The position numbers were made by a program, and so were the translations under genes. From Arion vulgaris (Eukaryota; Mollusca; Gastropoda; Stylommatophora; Arionidae): a stretch of DNA of 64,000 nt. This document shows positions 48,621 to 59,669 of the stretch, in pieces (the stretch's first letter is position 1; each line of letters starts with the position of its first letter). The notes beneath the pieces were generated by a model. That model had not been told where the DNA came from and searched no databases. It was given only the letters and a program-made list of their open reading frames with translations. The stretch covers positions 64,264,590-64,328,589 of the forward strand of contig CM036759.1 in the NCBI GenBank assembly GCA_020796225.1, given 5' to 3'.

Positions 48621-49025
48621 ATGTTGTTTTCCACATGACTCGGTCATCAACTAGTTTTTTCCCTTTTATTGGGACCAGTAAAACAGTTTTGTTATTGAGA
48701 CCTTTGCAGAATTCCTTATGTCTGAGCAGTTGTATGTCTTGCAGCCTTTTCTCTTCCGAAAGTTTACAAAACAACACCTCTTGGTGTATGCGGCTATTAA
48801 CTATTCTTCTTACATGCCCTAACCATCTTAGTCTTCTACTGCTGAACGTTCCCATAATGGAAGGCAGGTTTGCACGTTACAGTACTTATCTTGCTATACC
48901 ACCTGATGTTCATAATCTTGCGGAGACATCGAAGTTGGAAGATGTTAATTCTCCTCTCATGCCTTGAATAAACTGTCCATGTTTCTAAGCCATATAGAAG
49001 CGAGTTAATTACACAGCTTCGATAA
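48621..49025 (-). mobile_element. RTE-like LINE C-terminal fragment
   Basis: Minus-strand frames read YRSCVINSLLYGLETWTVYS, then RHERRINIFQLRCLRKIMNI, then RWYSKIS. After a frameshift come SSRRLRWLGHVRRIVNSRIH and LFCKLSEEKRLQD. This is a divergent RTE-type C-terminus and a different family from L1a. Confidence 0.82.
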
Positions 49026-49028
49026 ATC

Positions 49029-49480
49029 TGATTGATTGATTGATTGATTGTTAGGACTATCATCATTGCACTTCGGTGAGAACCATATGTCCTCCGATCT
49101 CTTTCTTACACAGGAAGATCTCAGCGGCAGCGCACGAACTCCGTTGCGCCGGCGAGGGTCCCAAATATAATTTTGAAGATGGTGAAATAGTTTGTAGGAA
49201 TTTTGTTTTTAATCTTTCTAATAAATTTTGTCCATACAACGGTTTTTCAGCAGCGTGCTCTTCTCGATTTTGAACTGCCAATGGTTCTTTTACGTGCTCA
49301 AATTGAACACGGGACCTACGTTTTATCGTCCGTCTCCGATAGGACTAGGAACTCGATCTCACCTACACTGAGATCAGGGATCTCTGGAAATATATCCAGC
49401 TGGCTCTACGAGGGAGCGAACCTGGTAACTTTGGCACGAGAGACGACCACCTAATCTCTACACTACCAAGACCTCCCACC
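49029..49480 (-). mobile_element. SINE-C copy, full length
   Basis: (GATT)n tail, CACTTCGGTGAGAACCATAT, TCTTACACAGGAAGATCTCA, TTGCGCCGGCGAGGGTC, TTATCGTCCGTCTCCGATAG, TGAGATCAGGGATCTCTGG and head CTCTACGAGGGAGCGAACC. Confidence 0.9.
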
Positions 49481-49984
49481 GAGGTCCGATAGATCTGAAT
49501 CTCCCATCTGTAGCATATATATATATATATATGACATTTAGTAGGTAGACAATCATAAAAGTCATAATTTCACGTACTTGGTGGAATGTATCTTGAATGT
49601 CGGGGTTGGGGAAGGGAAAGAGGGGGTGGCTAATTATCTGAAAATAGTTTACCTGGGCAATATGTCATATGCCAATTACCCCGTGTCATTGTGACACAGG
49701 TAATAGTTAGATTAAAGGCAGACATTAATTCCTGTACGAGCTGGGGGTTTTTTTTCAAAGTGAAAGATTATGATCATAACCACTTGTCTGATTTAGTCGG
49801 AAGATAATTCCACTTTAGCTACGATGTAAGTGATTTGTCGCTGGCACTTTCAATAAGCTGAAAGGGGCCAGACACCTGTGAAGTATAATGAGTTCATAGA
49901 CATCATGATCGTCTCACGTACCAAAGGTACCAGGTTCGCTCCCTCGTGGAGCCATCTGGATATTTTTCAGAGATACTTACGTAC
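49481..49984. other. Mostly unrecognised
   Basis: A (TA)n run at 49515-49532, a GTGTCATTGTGACAC palindrome near 49684-49698, and a SINE-C head scrap GTACCAGGTTCGCTCCCTCG at 49927-49946. Nothing else is recognisable. Confidence 0.45.
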
Positions 49985-50158
49985 TTATTCCTCTCCGCTC
50001 CTAGTGGAGCATAGGGCATCAACAGTTGTTGGCCACTTTTCTCGGTCTCTGGCTGTTTTCTATATGGTCTGCCAGGATTGTCGAACACTCTTCAGTTCCT
50101 CAAGAAGATTTCGTTTCCAGGTCTGTTTATGGCGTCCTCTTTTTCGTTTTCTGTTGTC
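49985..50158 (-). mobile_element. LINE family L1b fragment
   Basis: CTAGTGGAGCATAGGGCATC, TGTTGGCCACTTTTCTCGG, CACTCTTCAGTTCCTCAAGA and GGCGTCCTCTTTTTCGTTTT follow the same order as 31560-31715. The sequence then enters the 27-bp array. Confidence 0.82.
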
Positions 50159-50164
50159 GAAAAA

Positions 50165-50932
50165 TGGTTGTCAGCACATCAGCTTCCTTGCGTGTTGTCA
50201 GCACATCAGCTTCCTTGCGTGTTGTCAGCACATCAGCTTCCTTGCGTGTTGTCAGCACATCAGCTTCCTTGCGTGTTGTCAGCACATCAGCTTCCTTGCG
50301 TGTTGTCAGCACATCAGCTTCCTTGCGTGTTGTCAGCACATCAGCTTCCTTGCGTGTTGTCAGCACATCAGCTTCCTTGCGTGTTGTCAGCACATCAGCT
50401 TCCTTGCGTGTTGTCAGCACATCAGCTTCCTTGCGTGTTGTCAGCACATCAGCTTCCTTGCGTGTTGTCAGCACATCAGCTTCCTTGCGTGTTGTCAGCA
50501 CATCAGCTTCCTTGCGTGTTGTCAGCACATCAGCTTCCTTGCGTGTTGTCAGCACATCAGCTTCCTTGCGTGTTGTCAGCACATCAGCTTCCTTGCGTGT
50601 TGTCAGCACATCAGCTTCCTTGCGTGTTGTCAGCACATCAGCTTCCTTGCGTGTTGTCAGCACATCAGCTTCCTTGCGTGTTGTCAGCACATCAGCTTCC
50701 TTGCGGGTTGTCAGCACATCAGCTTCCTTACGGTTGTCACACATCAGCTTCCTTGCGTGTTGTCAGCACATCAGCTTCCTTGCGTGTTGTCAGCACATCA
50801 GCTTCCTTGCGTGTTGTCAACACATCAGCTTCCTTGCGGGTTGTCAGCACATCAGCTTCCTTGCGTGTTGTCAGCACATCAGCTTCCTTGCGTGTTGTCA
50901 GCACATCAGCTTCCTTGCGTGTTTGGCTGCTG
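50165..50932. repeat. 27-bp minisatellite, ~28 units
   Basis: Unit TTGTCAGCACATCAGCTTCC then TTGCGTG; nearly all units are identical, with a damaged unit at 50720-50745. Twenty-seven is a multiple of three, so both strands stay open for over 300 codons. The array begins where the L1b LINE would continue with CCTTGCGGGTT (see 31711-31722). Confidence 0.97.
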
Positions 50933-51025
50933 CGCGTCATCTGTCTCCAGCATGGAGCCCTAGTCCTTCTGAGACTCGAGTTAGTTTTGAACAATTTGGT
51001 TTTGGTTTCTGTAAATGGATGGGTA

Positions 51026-51191
51026 CAGTGGCGGCTCCTGATCTTTTCTGTTGGTGGGGCCAGACAAACATTTTTGAAAAAATCATGGTTCTGGGTTAGG
51101 TTATATTTTAATTTATAAAATAATAAATACACGTTCACATTACTTTTGGTAGGGCCCGGCCCCACAGTCCCTTAATGACGAGCCGCCACTG
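51026..51191 (-). mobile_element. hAT MITE, 166 bp, with perfect 8-bp duplication
   Basis: CAGTGGCGGCTC is at the left, with the same word as reverse complement at the right (GAGCCGCCACTG). GATGGGTA is duplicated at 51018-51025 and 51192-51199. It is in opposite orientation to, and the same length as, 15688-15853. Confidence 0.93.
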
Positions 51192-51199
51192 GATGGGTA

Positions 51200-51325
51200 G
51201 TTAGCCCATCGTACAACCCCCACCCTCGAGGACCAGGAGATTTTGTACTAGCCATGCGACCATTATATTCATTAGGCTCATGTTACCCCTCCCCAGTTCT
51301 ACACCGCCCTAAAAAGTAATGACAT
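51200..51325. mobile_element. Dispersed repeat scrap
   Basis: ACTAGCCATGCGACCATTAT, TTAGGCTCATGTTACCC and CGCCCTAAAAAGTA are shared with 24912-24990. Confidence 0.5.
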
Positions 51326-51565
51326 TCAAGATTCTAGGTCTTCCTCTCATTCTTCTTCCAGGCATCATTCCCTCCAAAATTATCTTCTTTAGGCACACAT
51401 GTCGTTTAATGTGTTGGAAATATTTAATTTTCCTTGATGTTATGCTCTTTAATAGACAACTATCTTTAATATCAAGCTGTTGCAGAACAGAAGCGTTTGT
51501 TCTTTCTCTGTCCATGGTATTCTAAGTACTCTTCTGTAGCATTTGCATTCAAAGGCATTAATGAT
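51325..51565 (-). mobile_element. LINE C-terminal fragment
   Basis: The minus strand encodes ITSRKIKYFQHIKRHVCLKK then IILEGMMPGRRMRGRPRIL. The KYF.HIKRH..L...ILEG..PG.R.RGRP pattern is also seen at 20400-20490. It ends in TCCATGGTATTCTAAGTACTC (reverse) before the 20-bp array. Confidence 0.8.
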
Positions 51566-51581
51566 CTCTCTGCCGCTTAGT

Positions 51582-53620
51582 CAATGCTCCATGTATGTTG
51601 TCAATGCTCCATGTATGTTGTCAATGTTCCATGTATGTTGTCAATGCTCCATGTATGTTGTCAATGTTCCATGTATGTTGTCAATGTTCCATGTATGTTG
51701 TCAATGTTCCATGTATGTTGTCAATGTTCCATGTATGTTGTCAATGTTCCATGTATGTTGTCAATGCTCCATGTATGTTGTCAATGTTCCATGTATGTTG
51801 TCAATGTTCCATGTATGTTGTCAATGTTCCATGTATGTTGTAAATGCTCCATGTATGTTGTCAATGTTCCATGTATGTTGTCAATGTTCCATGTATGTTG
51901 TCAATGTTCCATGTATGTTGTCAATGTTCCATGTATGTTGTCAATGTTCCATGTATGTTGTCAATGTTCCATGTATGTTGTCAATGCTCCATGTATGTTG
52001 TCAATGTTCCATGTATGTTGTCAATGCTCCATGTATGTTGTCAATGTTCCATGTATGTTGTCAATGTTCCATGTATGTTGTCAATGTTCCATGTATGTTG
52101 TCAATGTTCCATGTATGTTGTCAATGTTCCATGTATGTTGTCAATGTTCCATGTATGTTGTCAATGTTCCATGTATGTTGTCAATGTTCCATGTATGTTG
52201 TCAATGTTCCATGTATGTTGTCAATGTTCCATGTATGTTGTCAATGTTCCATGTATGTTGTCAATGTTCCATGTATGTTGTCAATGTTCCATGTATGTTG
52301 TCAATGTTCCATGTATGTTGTCAATGTTCCATGTATGTTGTCAATGTTCCATGTATGTTGTCAATGTTCCATGTATGTTGTCAATGCTCCATGTATGTTG
52401 TCAATGTTCCATGTATGTTGTCAATGTTCCATGTATGTTGTCAATGTTCCATGTATGTTGTCAATGTTCCATGTATGTTGTCAATGTTCCATGTATGTTG
52501 TCAATGTTCCATGTATGTTGTCAATGTTCCATGTATGTTGTCAATGTTCCATGTATGTTGTCAATGTTCCATGTATGTTGTCAATGTTCCATGTATGTTG
52601 TCAATGTTCCATGTATGTTGTCAATGTTCCATGTATGTTGTCAATGTTCCATGTATGTTGTCAATGTTCCATGTATGTTGTCAATGTTCCATGTATGTTG
52701 TCAATGTTCCATGTATGTTGTCAATGTTCCATGTATGTTGTCAATGTTCCATGTATGTTGTCAATGTTCCATGTTGTTGTCAATGTTCCATGTATGTTGT
52801 CAATGTTCCATTCTCCAAACGTATGTTGTCAATGTTCCATGTATGTTGTCAATGTTCCATGTATGTTGTCAATGTTCCATGTATGTTGTCAATGTTCCAT
52901 GTATGTTGTCAATGTTCCATGTATGTTGTCAATGTTCCAATGTTGTCAATCGTATGTTGTCAATGTTCCATGTATGTTGTCAATGTTCCATGTATGTTGT
53001 CAATGTTCCATGTATGTTGTCAATGTTCCATGTATGTTGTCAATGTTCCATGTATGTTGTCAATGTTCCATGTATGTTGTCAATGTTCCATGTATGTTGT
53101 CAATGTTCCATGTATGTTGTCAATGTTCCATGTATGTTGTCAATGTTCCATGTATGTTGTCAATGTTCCATGTATGTTGTCAATGTTCCATGTATGTTGT
53201 CAATGTTCCATGTATGTTGTCAATGTTCCATGTATGTTGTCAATGTTCCATGTATGTTGTCAATGTTCCATGTATGTTGTCAATGTTCCATGTATGTTGT
53301 CAATGTTCCATGTATGTTGTCAATGTTCCATGTATGTTGTCAATGTTCCATGTATGTTGTCAATGTTCCATGTATGTTGTCAATGTTCCATGTATGTTGT
53401 CAATGTTCCATGTATGTTGTCAATGTTCCATGTATGTTGTCAATGCTCCATGTATGTTGTCAATGTTCCATGTATGTTGTCAATGCTCCATGTATGTTGT
53501 CAATGTTCCATGTATGTTGTCAATGTTCCATGTATGTTGTCAATGTTCCATGTATGTTGTCAATGCTCCATGTATGTTGTCAATGCTCCATGTATGTTGT
53601 CAATGTTCCATGTCTCACAA
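51582..53620. repeat. 20-bp minisatellite, ~102 units
   Basis: Unit TCAATGTTCCATGTATGTTG; a minority have TGCTCC. Disturbed units occur at 52770-52830 and 52938-52960. Three units make 60 bp without a stop in any + frame, so all three frames stay open for 600-700 codons. There is no start context, codon bias or non-repeat sequence to suggest a gene. Confidence 0.98.
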
Positions 53621-53711
53621 TCGTATGTTGTCAAGGGCAAAACGCAATCTCTTAAACATTTGATTTTTGTTCTTTTGTCAGTTCCATTCCATAGGTTAGT
53701 TCTTTCAAAAT

Positions 53712-54385
53712 AGACTGTGAGAATCTCAGTGAATGCGCCTACACGTCTCTCCTGTTCTGAGCTGTCACGGTGAGAATCTCAGTGAATGCGTCTACACTTC
53801 TCTCCTGTTCTGAGCTGTCACGGTGAGAATCTCAGTGAATGCGCCTACACGTCTCTCCTGTTCTGAGCTGTCACGGTGAGAAACTAGTGAATGCGCCTAC
53901 ACTCTCTCCTGTTCTGAGCTGTCAGGTGAGAATCTCAGTGAATGCATCAACGATCCTCCTGTTCTGAGCTGGACGGTGAGAATCTCAGTGAATGTCTAAC
54001 TCTCTCCTGTTCTGAGCTGACAGTGAGAATCCAGTGAATGCGCCTACACTTCTCTCCGTTCTGAGCTGTCAGGTGAGAATCTCAGTGAATGCCACACTTC
54101 TCCTGTTCTGAGCTGGCAAGTGAGAATCTCAGTGAATGCGCCTACACTTTCTGTTCTGAGCTGTCACGGTGGAATCTAGTGAATGGCCACACGTCTCTCC
54201 TGTTCTGAGCTGACGAGAATCTCAGTGAATGCGCCTACACTTTCTGTTCTGAGCTGTCACGGTAGATCTCTGATGGCCACACTTTCTTCTGAGCTGGCAC
54301 AGTGAGAATTAGTGAATGCCTACACTTCTCCGTTCTGAGCTGTCACGGTGGATCTTAGTAATGCGCACGTCTCTCCTGTCCGATA
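53712..54385. repeat. 53-bp minisatellite, ~13 units, increasingly eroded
   Basis: Unit GTGAGAATCTCAGTGAATGC, then GCCTACACGTCTCTCCTGTT, then CTGAGCTGTCACG. The first three units are intact; from 53880 onward every unit has several 1-5-bp deletions. Confidence 0.93.
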
Positions 54386-54540
54386 AAAGTCAAAATGACC
54401 ACAATACAAATGTGACACCGTGTGGTTACGGGCCAATTGAAGAATAGAACCATATTACTACCTGCCGATAGGCAAGAGAGTTTGACGTGGATTAGCTACT
54501 CCCAAACTGTAAAATTTAGCTATAAACCACAACAAAGCGC

Positions 54541-54742
54541 ATGAGAGCTGGCAAGATCTTGCACAACAAAGCGCATGAGCTGGCAAGATTGCAACGGAGC
54601 TGCAAGACTTCACAACAAAGCATGAGAGCTGCAGATCTTGCACACAAAGCGCATGAGAGCTGGCAAGACTTGCACAACAAAGTGCATGAGAGCTGGCAAG
54701 ACTTGGTCAACAAACATGAGGCTGGCAAGATCTTGGTTGAGG
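54541..54742. repeat. ~34-bp minisatellite, ~6 units
   Basis: Units GCATGAGAGCTGGCAAGATC then TTGCACAACAAAGC, with deletions in the middle units. Confidence 0.9.
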
Positions 54743-55054
54743 CATATACCTCCTGCAGGTGATGAAAGAAGAAAGAAGAATGCTCAGCCTTCTAATTTCT
54801 TTTATAACATTCCCGTCACTTGTCAGCAATGCTCGAAGCTATTCAAAGTTGCCGACTCTTTCTATTGTGTTGTCGTTGATACATACATTAGCCATCAGTT
54901 CTGTTGTATCATGCTATAATATATATTAACTACAAATGGAAGAAAACAGAAAACATGTTAATTGTTGTTTTCTGTTTGTATTCTGATATCATTATCGCTA
55001 CATGCGATATTCCATTTACGGTATCGATTATGTTTAGAATCGAATTTCTGGTTT
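54743..55054. other. Possible LINE scrap, otherwise unrecognised
   Basis: CTTGTCAGCAATGCTCGAAG through CTCTTTCTATTGTGTTGTCG may be an antisense LINE piece. No firm motif is present. Confidence 0.35.
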
Positions 55055-55318
55055 CATCTTCTTCTTCTTTTTCTTTGTGTTCGTTCTTTATGACCAATTT
55101 TAATCACTCTTTGTGATATGTTTGATCTTTGCCAAGAACGTGTATACGTTGCACATTGGTTTGGTAGGCCCTTAAATGCATAGACTTCTACACGTTTAGG
55201 ACATGTACATCTGATTTCAGCCAAACCTCCTTAGCCGCCTCTTACGACATGCGTGGTAGGTAACAGTGGTTCTATTGTTTACACCCCAAATTTGGGCCCC
55301 GGTAACCACTCGGGCGAC
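55055..55318 (-). mobile_element. SINE-B copy, full length with 8-bp duplication
   Basis: Tail CTTCTTCTTC, GACCAATTTTAATCACTC, TGATCTTTGCCAAGAACGTG, core CGCCTCTTACGACATGCG and head CCCCGGTAACCACTCGGG. TCTGGTTT is duplicated at 55047-55054 and 55319-55326. Confidence 0.92.
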
Positions 55319-55467
55319 TCTGGTTTTATGATTAGTGTTTTCTTCTCACTGTTTTTCCGCCCACATTTTTGTGGGAGAGGGGGAGAACGTGGGACGTCGA
55401 GGTTATGTACTTATCATTCTAAAGATGCTCATTTCGTTCCCTCGTGGAGTCATCTGAATATTTTCCG

Positions 55468-55585
55468 GGCCCGAGTGGTTACCGGGGCCCAATCTGGGGT
55501 CTAAAGAATAGAATCACTGTTACCCGCCCCGCATGTCGTAAGAGGCGACTAAGGAGGTCGGCTGTGGGGCTAGCTACCCTACACC
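55468..55585 (+). mobile_element. SINE-B copy, 3'-truncated
   Basis: GGCCCGAGTGGTTACCGGGG, TAAAGAATAGAATCACTG, core CATGTCGTAAGAGGCGACTA, and then similarity ends in GGGCTAGCTACCCTAC. Confidence 0.85.
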
Positions 55586-55589
55586 GTAA

Positions 55590-56815
55590 AAACACTAGAT
55601 GGCTACAGAACGGAAAACGAACCGAGTAAACGCTGGCTGAAACCGAACACATTGCTGAAGGATAAGCACCAGAGCTCCAAAGGATGTTGAAGATGTGACG
55701 TAAAACACACCAATGCTAACTTAAACGGCTGGATTCCCACCCTATGCACGAAAGAATGTATGAATTCGAAAGAAACAGGATACAGAGATCCAGTTTCGTA
55801 AAAATCTCCAAAGCACTGACCGCAGACCATCCAGTCCTGTCAAAAAGCAAGACAAACCAATCCCGGCAACTGACGACTGCCCGCTGTGGAAAACAAGAAT
55901 GCCAGAACTAAGGGAATCAATCCCAGGCATACTAAACAAAGGGGAGCAAAAAAACTTCGAAAGAAAAGCGGCCACAGAAAAGTACATAGTATCCGAGTAC
56001 CCAAAAAAAGTGGACGCACGTATACACTGATGGATCAGCAAAAAACGCAATCAACGATGGCGGAGGAGGAATAGTGCTTAAACTCCCAAAGAAAGTGACG
56101 GTCACGAAAGCGATTGCCACAGGTAAATACTCGAGTAATTACCGAGCAGAGGCAGAGGCAATAAAAGCTGCGGCCGAAATGATCCTTGTGAGAATAGACA
56201 CCGCTCGAAACAAGGTCGTGATATTCACCGATGCTCTATCGGTCATCACGGCACTCAAAAGGGCAGGCAAAACAGAGCAGAATGAGCTCAAATGACCTCG
56301 ATGAACTAACGCGATCACGCAAATGCACCGTCATTCAGTGGATACCATCACACTGTAACGTAAAGGGAAAAGAAGCAGCCGGCAAAAGAAGGTGGACGAC
56401 TACCTCAGACTGATCACGAGATCAGTTATGATGAAGCCAGAACAACAATCGGTTCGCACTACAGAAACAAATGGTCAAAAGATCATCCTCAGTACACCAA
56501 CAGTGACGGATACTATGGCCTCTCTCGTAGTGAACAAGTTGCCATACTTCGCCTCCGCACATGTCACAAGCTCCGAGCCCACATGTTCCACAAATTTAAG
56601 ATTGGCACAACTAGCCTGTGCCCCTGAGAAAAGGCGGACATGACGGCAGAACACGTTCTGCAAGACTGTCAACGGTTAGCAGGTATAAGAAAAAACATGG
56701 CCCCAAAACACAGAGCTTCGCAAAAACTGTACGGAGGAACAGAGTCCCTTAAAACCACGGTAAAATTCATGATAAAAGTTGGTTCTTCAGTCTAGGCCGG
56801 GAACGCAAGAAAGAG
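55590..56815 (+). mobile_element. LINE with RNase H domain, second copy, decayed
   Basis: It matches 38568-39394 from TGGACGCACGTATACACTGA. HTDGSAKNAINDGGGGIVLK, NYRAEAEAIKAAAEMIL and FTDALSVITALKRAG are readable. Later frames break, with stops after NELK. GKEAAGKR replaces GNEAADKL, losing the last catalytic Asp. The upstream part (55590-56010) extends further 5' than the first copy. The 3' end is GGCCGGGAACGCAAGAAAGA. Confidence 0.87.
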
Positions 56816-56879
56816 AATCAGATTTCCACATGAATAGAATATGGGGAGATCTGGTACATCGGTCTGGGCGGTAGTCGCG

Positions 56880-57243
56880 AGTGAGAGAATATTTTCCAAA
56901 GATCCCTGATCTTGGTGTAGATTAGATCGAGTTTCTAGTCCTATCGGAGACGGACGATAAAACATAGGTTCCGTGTTCACGATGAGCACGTAAGAGAACA
57001 CACGACAGTTCAAAATCGAAAAGAGCAGGCTGGAAAGCCACTACCCGAGTAAAATTCATTAGAAAGATTTTTTTTTTAAACATTCCTACAAAATAGTTTC
57101 ACTATCCTCGAAATTACATTGGTGATCCTCGCCGGTGCTACGGAGTTCGTGCACTGCCGCTAAGATCTTCATGTGTAAGAAAGATATCGGAGCATGCATG
57201 GTTACTCACCGAAGTGCAATGATGATGATCCTATCAATTAATC
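56880..57243 (+). mobile_element. SINE-C copy, 5'-truncated
   Basis: AGATCCCTGATCTTGGTGTA, CCTATCGGAGACGGACGATA, GTAAAATTCATTAGAAAG, GCCGGTGCTACGGAGTTCGT, GCATGGTTACTCACCGAAGT and a short ATCA tail. Confidence 0.88.
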
Positions 57244-57479
57244 TACTTATTTTTATAAAGTCGATTTATAATTACTATCTAGAGCTTGCCGATATCGAAT
57301 TGTATAACACGCTGCACTAGTGGGCACGTCTCGTTGAAATTCCGGAGGTCTTTGCCAGCTTGGGCAAAACAACGTTCATTTCAGTGAAAGCATTTGAGTT
57401 TTAAATATAATAAAGGTATTTCTACTGGAAAATAATTAATAAGAAAAATAAGTAGAAAACTGAGGCATCAATGACCTGT

Positions 57480-58175
57480 GCTCCTGTAGCTTGAGTATAA
57501 CAGAGCATATCCACATAATGCCCATGTGACCTGAGAAGAAAGAGTGGCCAAACAGAGCATATCCCACATAACTGCCCCCAGTATGTAGACCTGAGAAGAA
57601 AGAGGTGGCCCACTAACAACAGAGCATATCCCACATAACTGCCCCCAGTATGTAGACCTGAGAAGAAAGAGGTGGCCCACTAACAACAGATCATATCCCA
57701 CATAACTGCCCCCAGTATGTAGACCTGAGAAGAAAGAGGTGGCCCACTAACAACAGAGCATATCCCACATAACTGCCCCAGATTAGACCGAGAAGAAAGT
57801 GGCCCTAAAGAGAATCCACATAACTGCAGAGTAGACCTGAGAAGAAGAGGTGGCCCACTAACAACAGAGCATATCCACATAACTGCCCCCAGTATGTAGA
57901 CCTGAGAAGAAAGAGGTGGTCCACTAACAACAGAGCATATCCCAACATAACTGCCCCAGATGTAGACCTGAGAAGAAAGAGGTGGTCCACTAACAACAGA
58001 GCATATCTAACATAACTGCCCCCAGTATGTAGACCTGAAAAGAAAGAGGTGGCCCACTAACAACAGAGCATATCAACATAACTGCCTAGTAGTAGACCTG
58101 AGAAGAATGAGGTGGTCCACTAACAACAGAGCATATCTAACTACTGCCTCCGATATGTCAGACGGGAGAAGAGGC
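57480..58175. repeat. 67-bp minisatellite, ~10 units, LINE-derived
   Basis: Unit ACATAACTGCCCCCAGTATG, then TAGACCTGAGAAGAAAGAGG, then TGGCCCACTAACAACAGAGC, then ATATCCC. The middle is nearly identical to AACTGCCCACAGTATGCAGA and TTGAGAAGAAAGAGGTGGCC in the LINE C-terminus at 7138-7181. Units after 57770 are riddled with small deletions. Confidence 0.92.
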
Positions 58176-58460
58176 CTCCATAAACGAGTGCGTGATGCCG
58201 TCCATCACGAGAGATGTGCCATAACGGAGGATATCCTCCATAACCCGTGATGATGACTAAGAAAGGTCCACTCAAGAGATATATGCACATAATTGCCTCT
58301 GCAGTAGAAGAGAGGCCCAGTCAGCCTGAGCGATCTGAAATGCTTCATATGTAGACTTGAGCAAGGAAACTGCATGCACAGGAGTTTTACTGCCTTTCTA
58401 TTTTGACGTTTTTGTTCCATCCGTGCAGTTCTAAGAACCGCGTCGACGAAAAATAATAAA
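58176..58460 (-). mobile_element. LINE scrap (AVLRTARMEQKRQNRKAVK)
   Basis: The minus strand at 58390-58460 encodes VDAVLRTARMEQKRQNRKAV, like the fragment at 18943-19265. 58176-58380 is decayed array-like sequence. Confidence 0.5.
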
Positions 58461-58718
58461 AACTTATTAAAACACAAAATTCACATAATGTTTCACGTAT
58501 TCCATGATATTGCCCCACCTCTTCCAGGCTGAGAACCACTATATTAATATAAAGTGTTTAAAACCACGTTGTAGAAAATGAACAATAGCTTTGAACAGCA
58601 CGACTTAATGACTAGTTTTATATTTCATAATTCAACCTGTACCAAGAAGCACGTAACGCTAGAAGAACAAACATGGCCTTATACAAAGGGAAACAACTTC
58701 TTATTTTTCTTGTTTTTC
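58461..58718. other. No firm feature
   Basis: AGGCTGAGAACCACTATATT near 58528-58547 may be an hAT-type right end. Otherwise single-copy sequence. Confidence 0.35.
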
Positions 58719-58970
58719 GTCCATCGCTCAATATCCACCACTTGTTAAACCACTCTTTGTGATTTGTATGTGATCTGAGCTTAAGAGTGATTATACGTTG
58801 TGCCAGTTGTGCGCCTACAAGTAGACCAGCACCTCACATTTCTACGACGCTTTTTATTTACTAGGGTAGCTTCCCTAGGTCCCTATCTCAGTCGCTTCTT
58901 ACGACATACCTTGTAGGTCGCAGTGTTACTATTCTTTGCTCCTTGCGAGTCCCCGCAACACACGGGCAAA
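58719..58970 (-). mobile_element. SINE-A copy, full length
   Basis: AATATCCACCACTTGTTAAA, CTTTGTGATTTGTATGTGAT, CTAGGGTAGCTTCCCTAGG, CGCTTCTTACGACATACC and head CCCCGCAACACACGGGC. The GAA tail is mostly lost. Confidence 0.88.
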
Positions 58971-59180
58971 TGAAACAACTAAAGACAAAATGGATTGGAA
59001 CTGATAGGAAAACAAAGATCAGAATACTAAGAGCATGTATATTCTCAGTGGCAACGTATGGGTGTGAAGCATGGACATTTAATAAAGCAGTGGAGAAACA
59101 TGTATGTCCGTTTGAATATAATTGTTACCGAAGAGCTCTCCGTTTATCATGGACAGAGAAGAGAACAAATAGATCTATCT
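58971..59180 (+). mobile_element. LINE family L1a coding fragment
   Basis: Encodes QLKTKWIGTDRKTKIRILRA, then CIFSVATYGCEAWTFNKAVE, then YNCYRRALRLSWTEKRTNRS. This is an RTE-type post-RT segment, complementary in order to 17600-17720. It runs straight into the 47-bp array. Confidence 0.82.
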
Positions 59181-59482
59181 AGAGCTTCGTATATCTTGGA
59201 CAGAGAAGAGAACAAATAGATCTATCTAGAGCTTCGTATATCTTGGACAGATAAGAGAACAAATAGATCTATCTAGAGCTTCGTATATCATGGACAGAGA
59301 AGAGAACAAATAGATCTAGCTAGAGCTTCGTATATCTTGGACAGAGAAGAGAACAAATAGATCTAGATCTATCTAGAGCTGCTAATAGTATATCATGAAC
59401 AGAGAAGAGAACAAATAGATCTAATAGAGCTGCGTATATCATGGACAGAGAAGAGAACAAATAGATCTATCTAGAAAGAACT
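59140..59482. repeat. 47-bp minisatellite, ~7 units, LINE-derived
   Basis: Unit TAGAGCTTCGTATATCTTGG, then ACAGAGAAGAGAACAAATAG, then ATCTATC. The first unit is the LINE's own SWTEKRTNRSI codons. The reverse complement is single-copy at 17602-17642. Confidence 0.95.
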
Positions 59483-59631
59483 CAAAATTAAAGAAAACTG
59501 ACTGATGCTTTGGTTATTGGTTACTAAACTGACGTCATTGCACTCTGGGCAGTCTTGTATGTACTCAGTCTCACCCAACATATTTCGAAGGGTTTGCATA
59601 CTGATGGTTCCTGTAGCTCGCTGGCTAAACA

Positions 59632-59635
<4 letters not shown>
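59483..59635 (-). mobile_element. LINE C-terminal scrap
   Basis: The minus strand encodes GTISMQTLRNMLGETEYIQD then CPECNDVSLV, the CPECN C-terminal pattern seen at 12274-12456 and 24740-24840. Confidence 0.65.

Positions 59636-59669
<34 letters not shown>

Noticed and set aside
49878..51118. ~350-codon frames on + and a ~205-codon frame on - across the 27-bp array
   Set aside because: Unit length is a multiple of three and lacks stops, so openness is automatic; flanks are antisense LINE sequence.
51543..53713. Three overlapping ~600-700-codon open frames rich in Cys, Met and Val
   Set aside because: All come from the 20-bp unit TCAATGTTCCATGTATGTTG, which has no stop in any + frame over 60 bp. 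There is no non-repeat sequence, conserved domain or codon bias.
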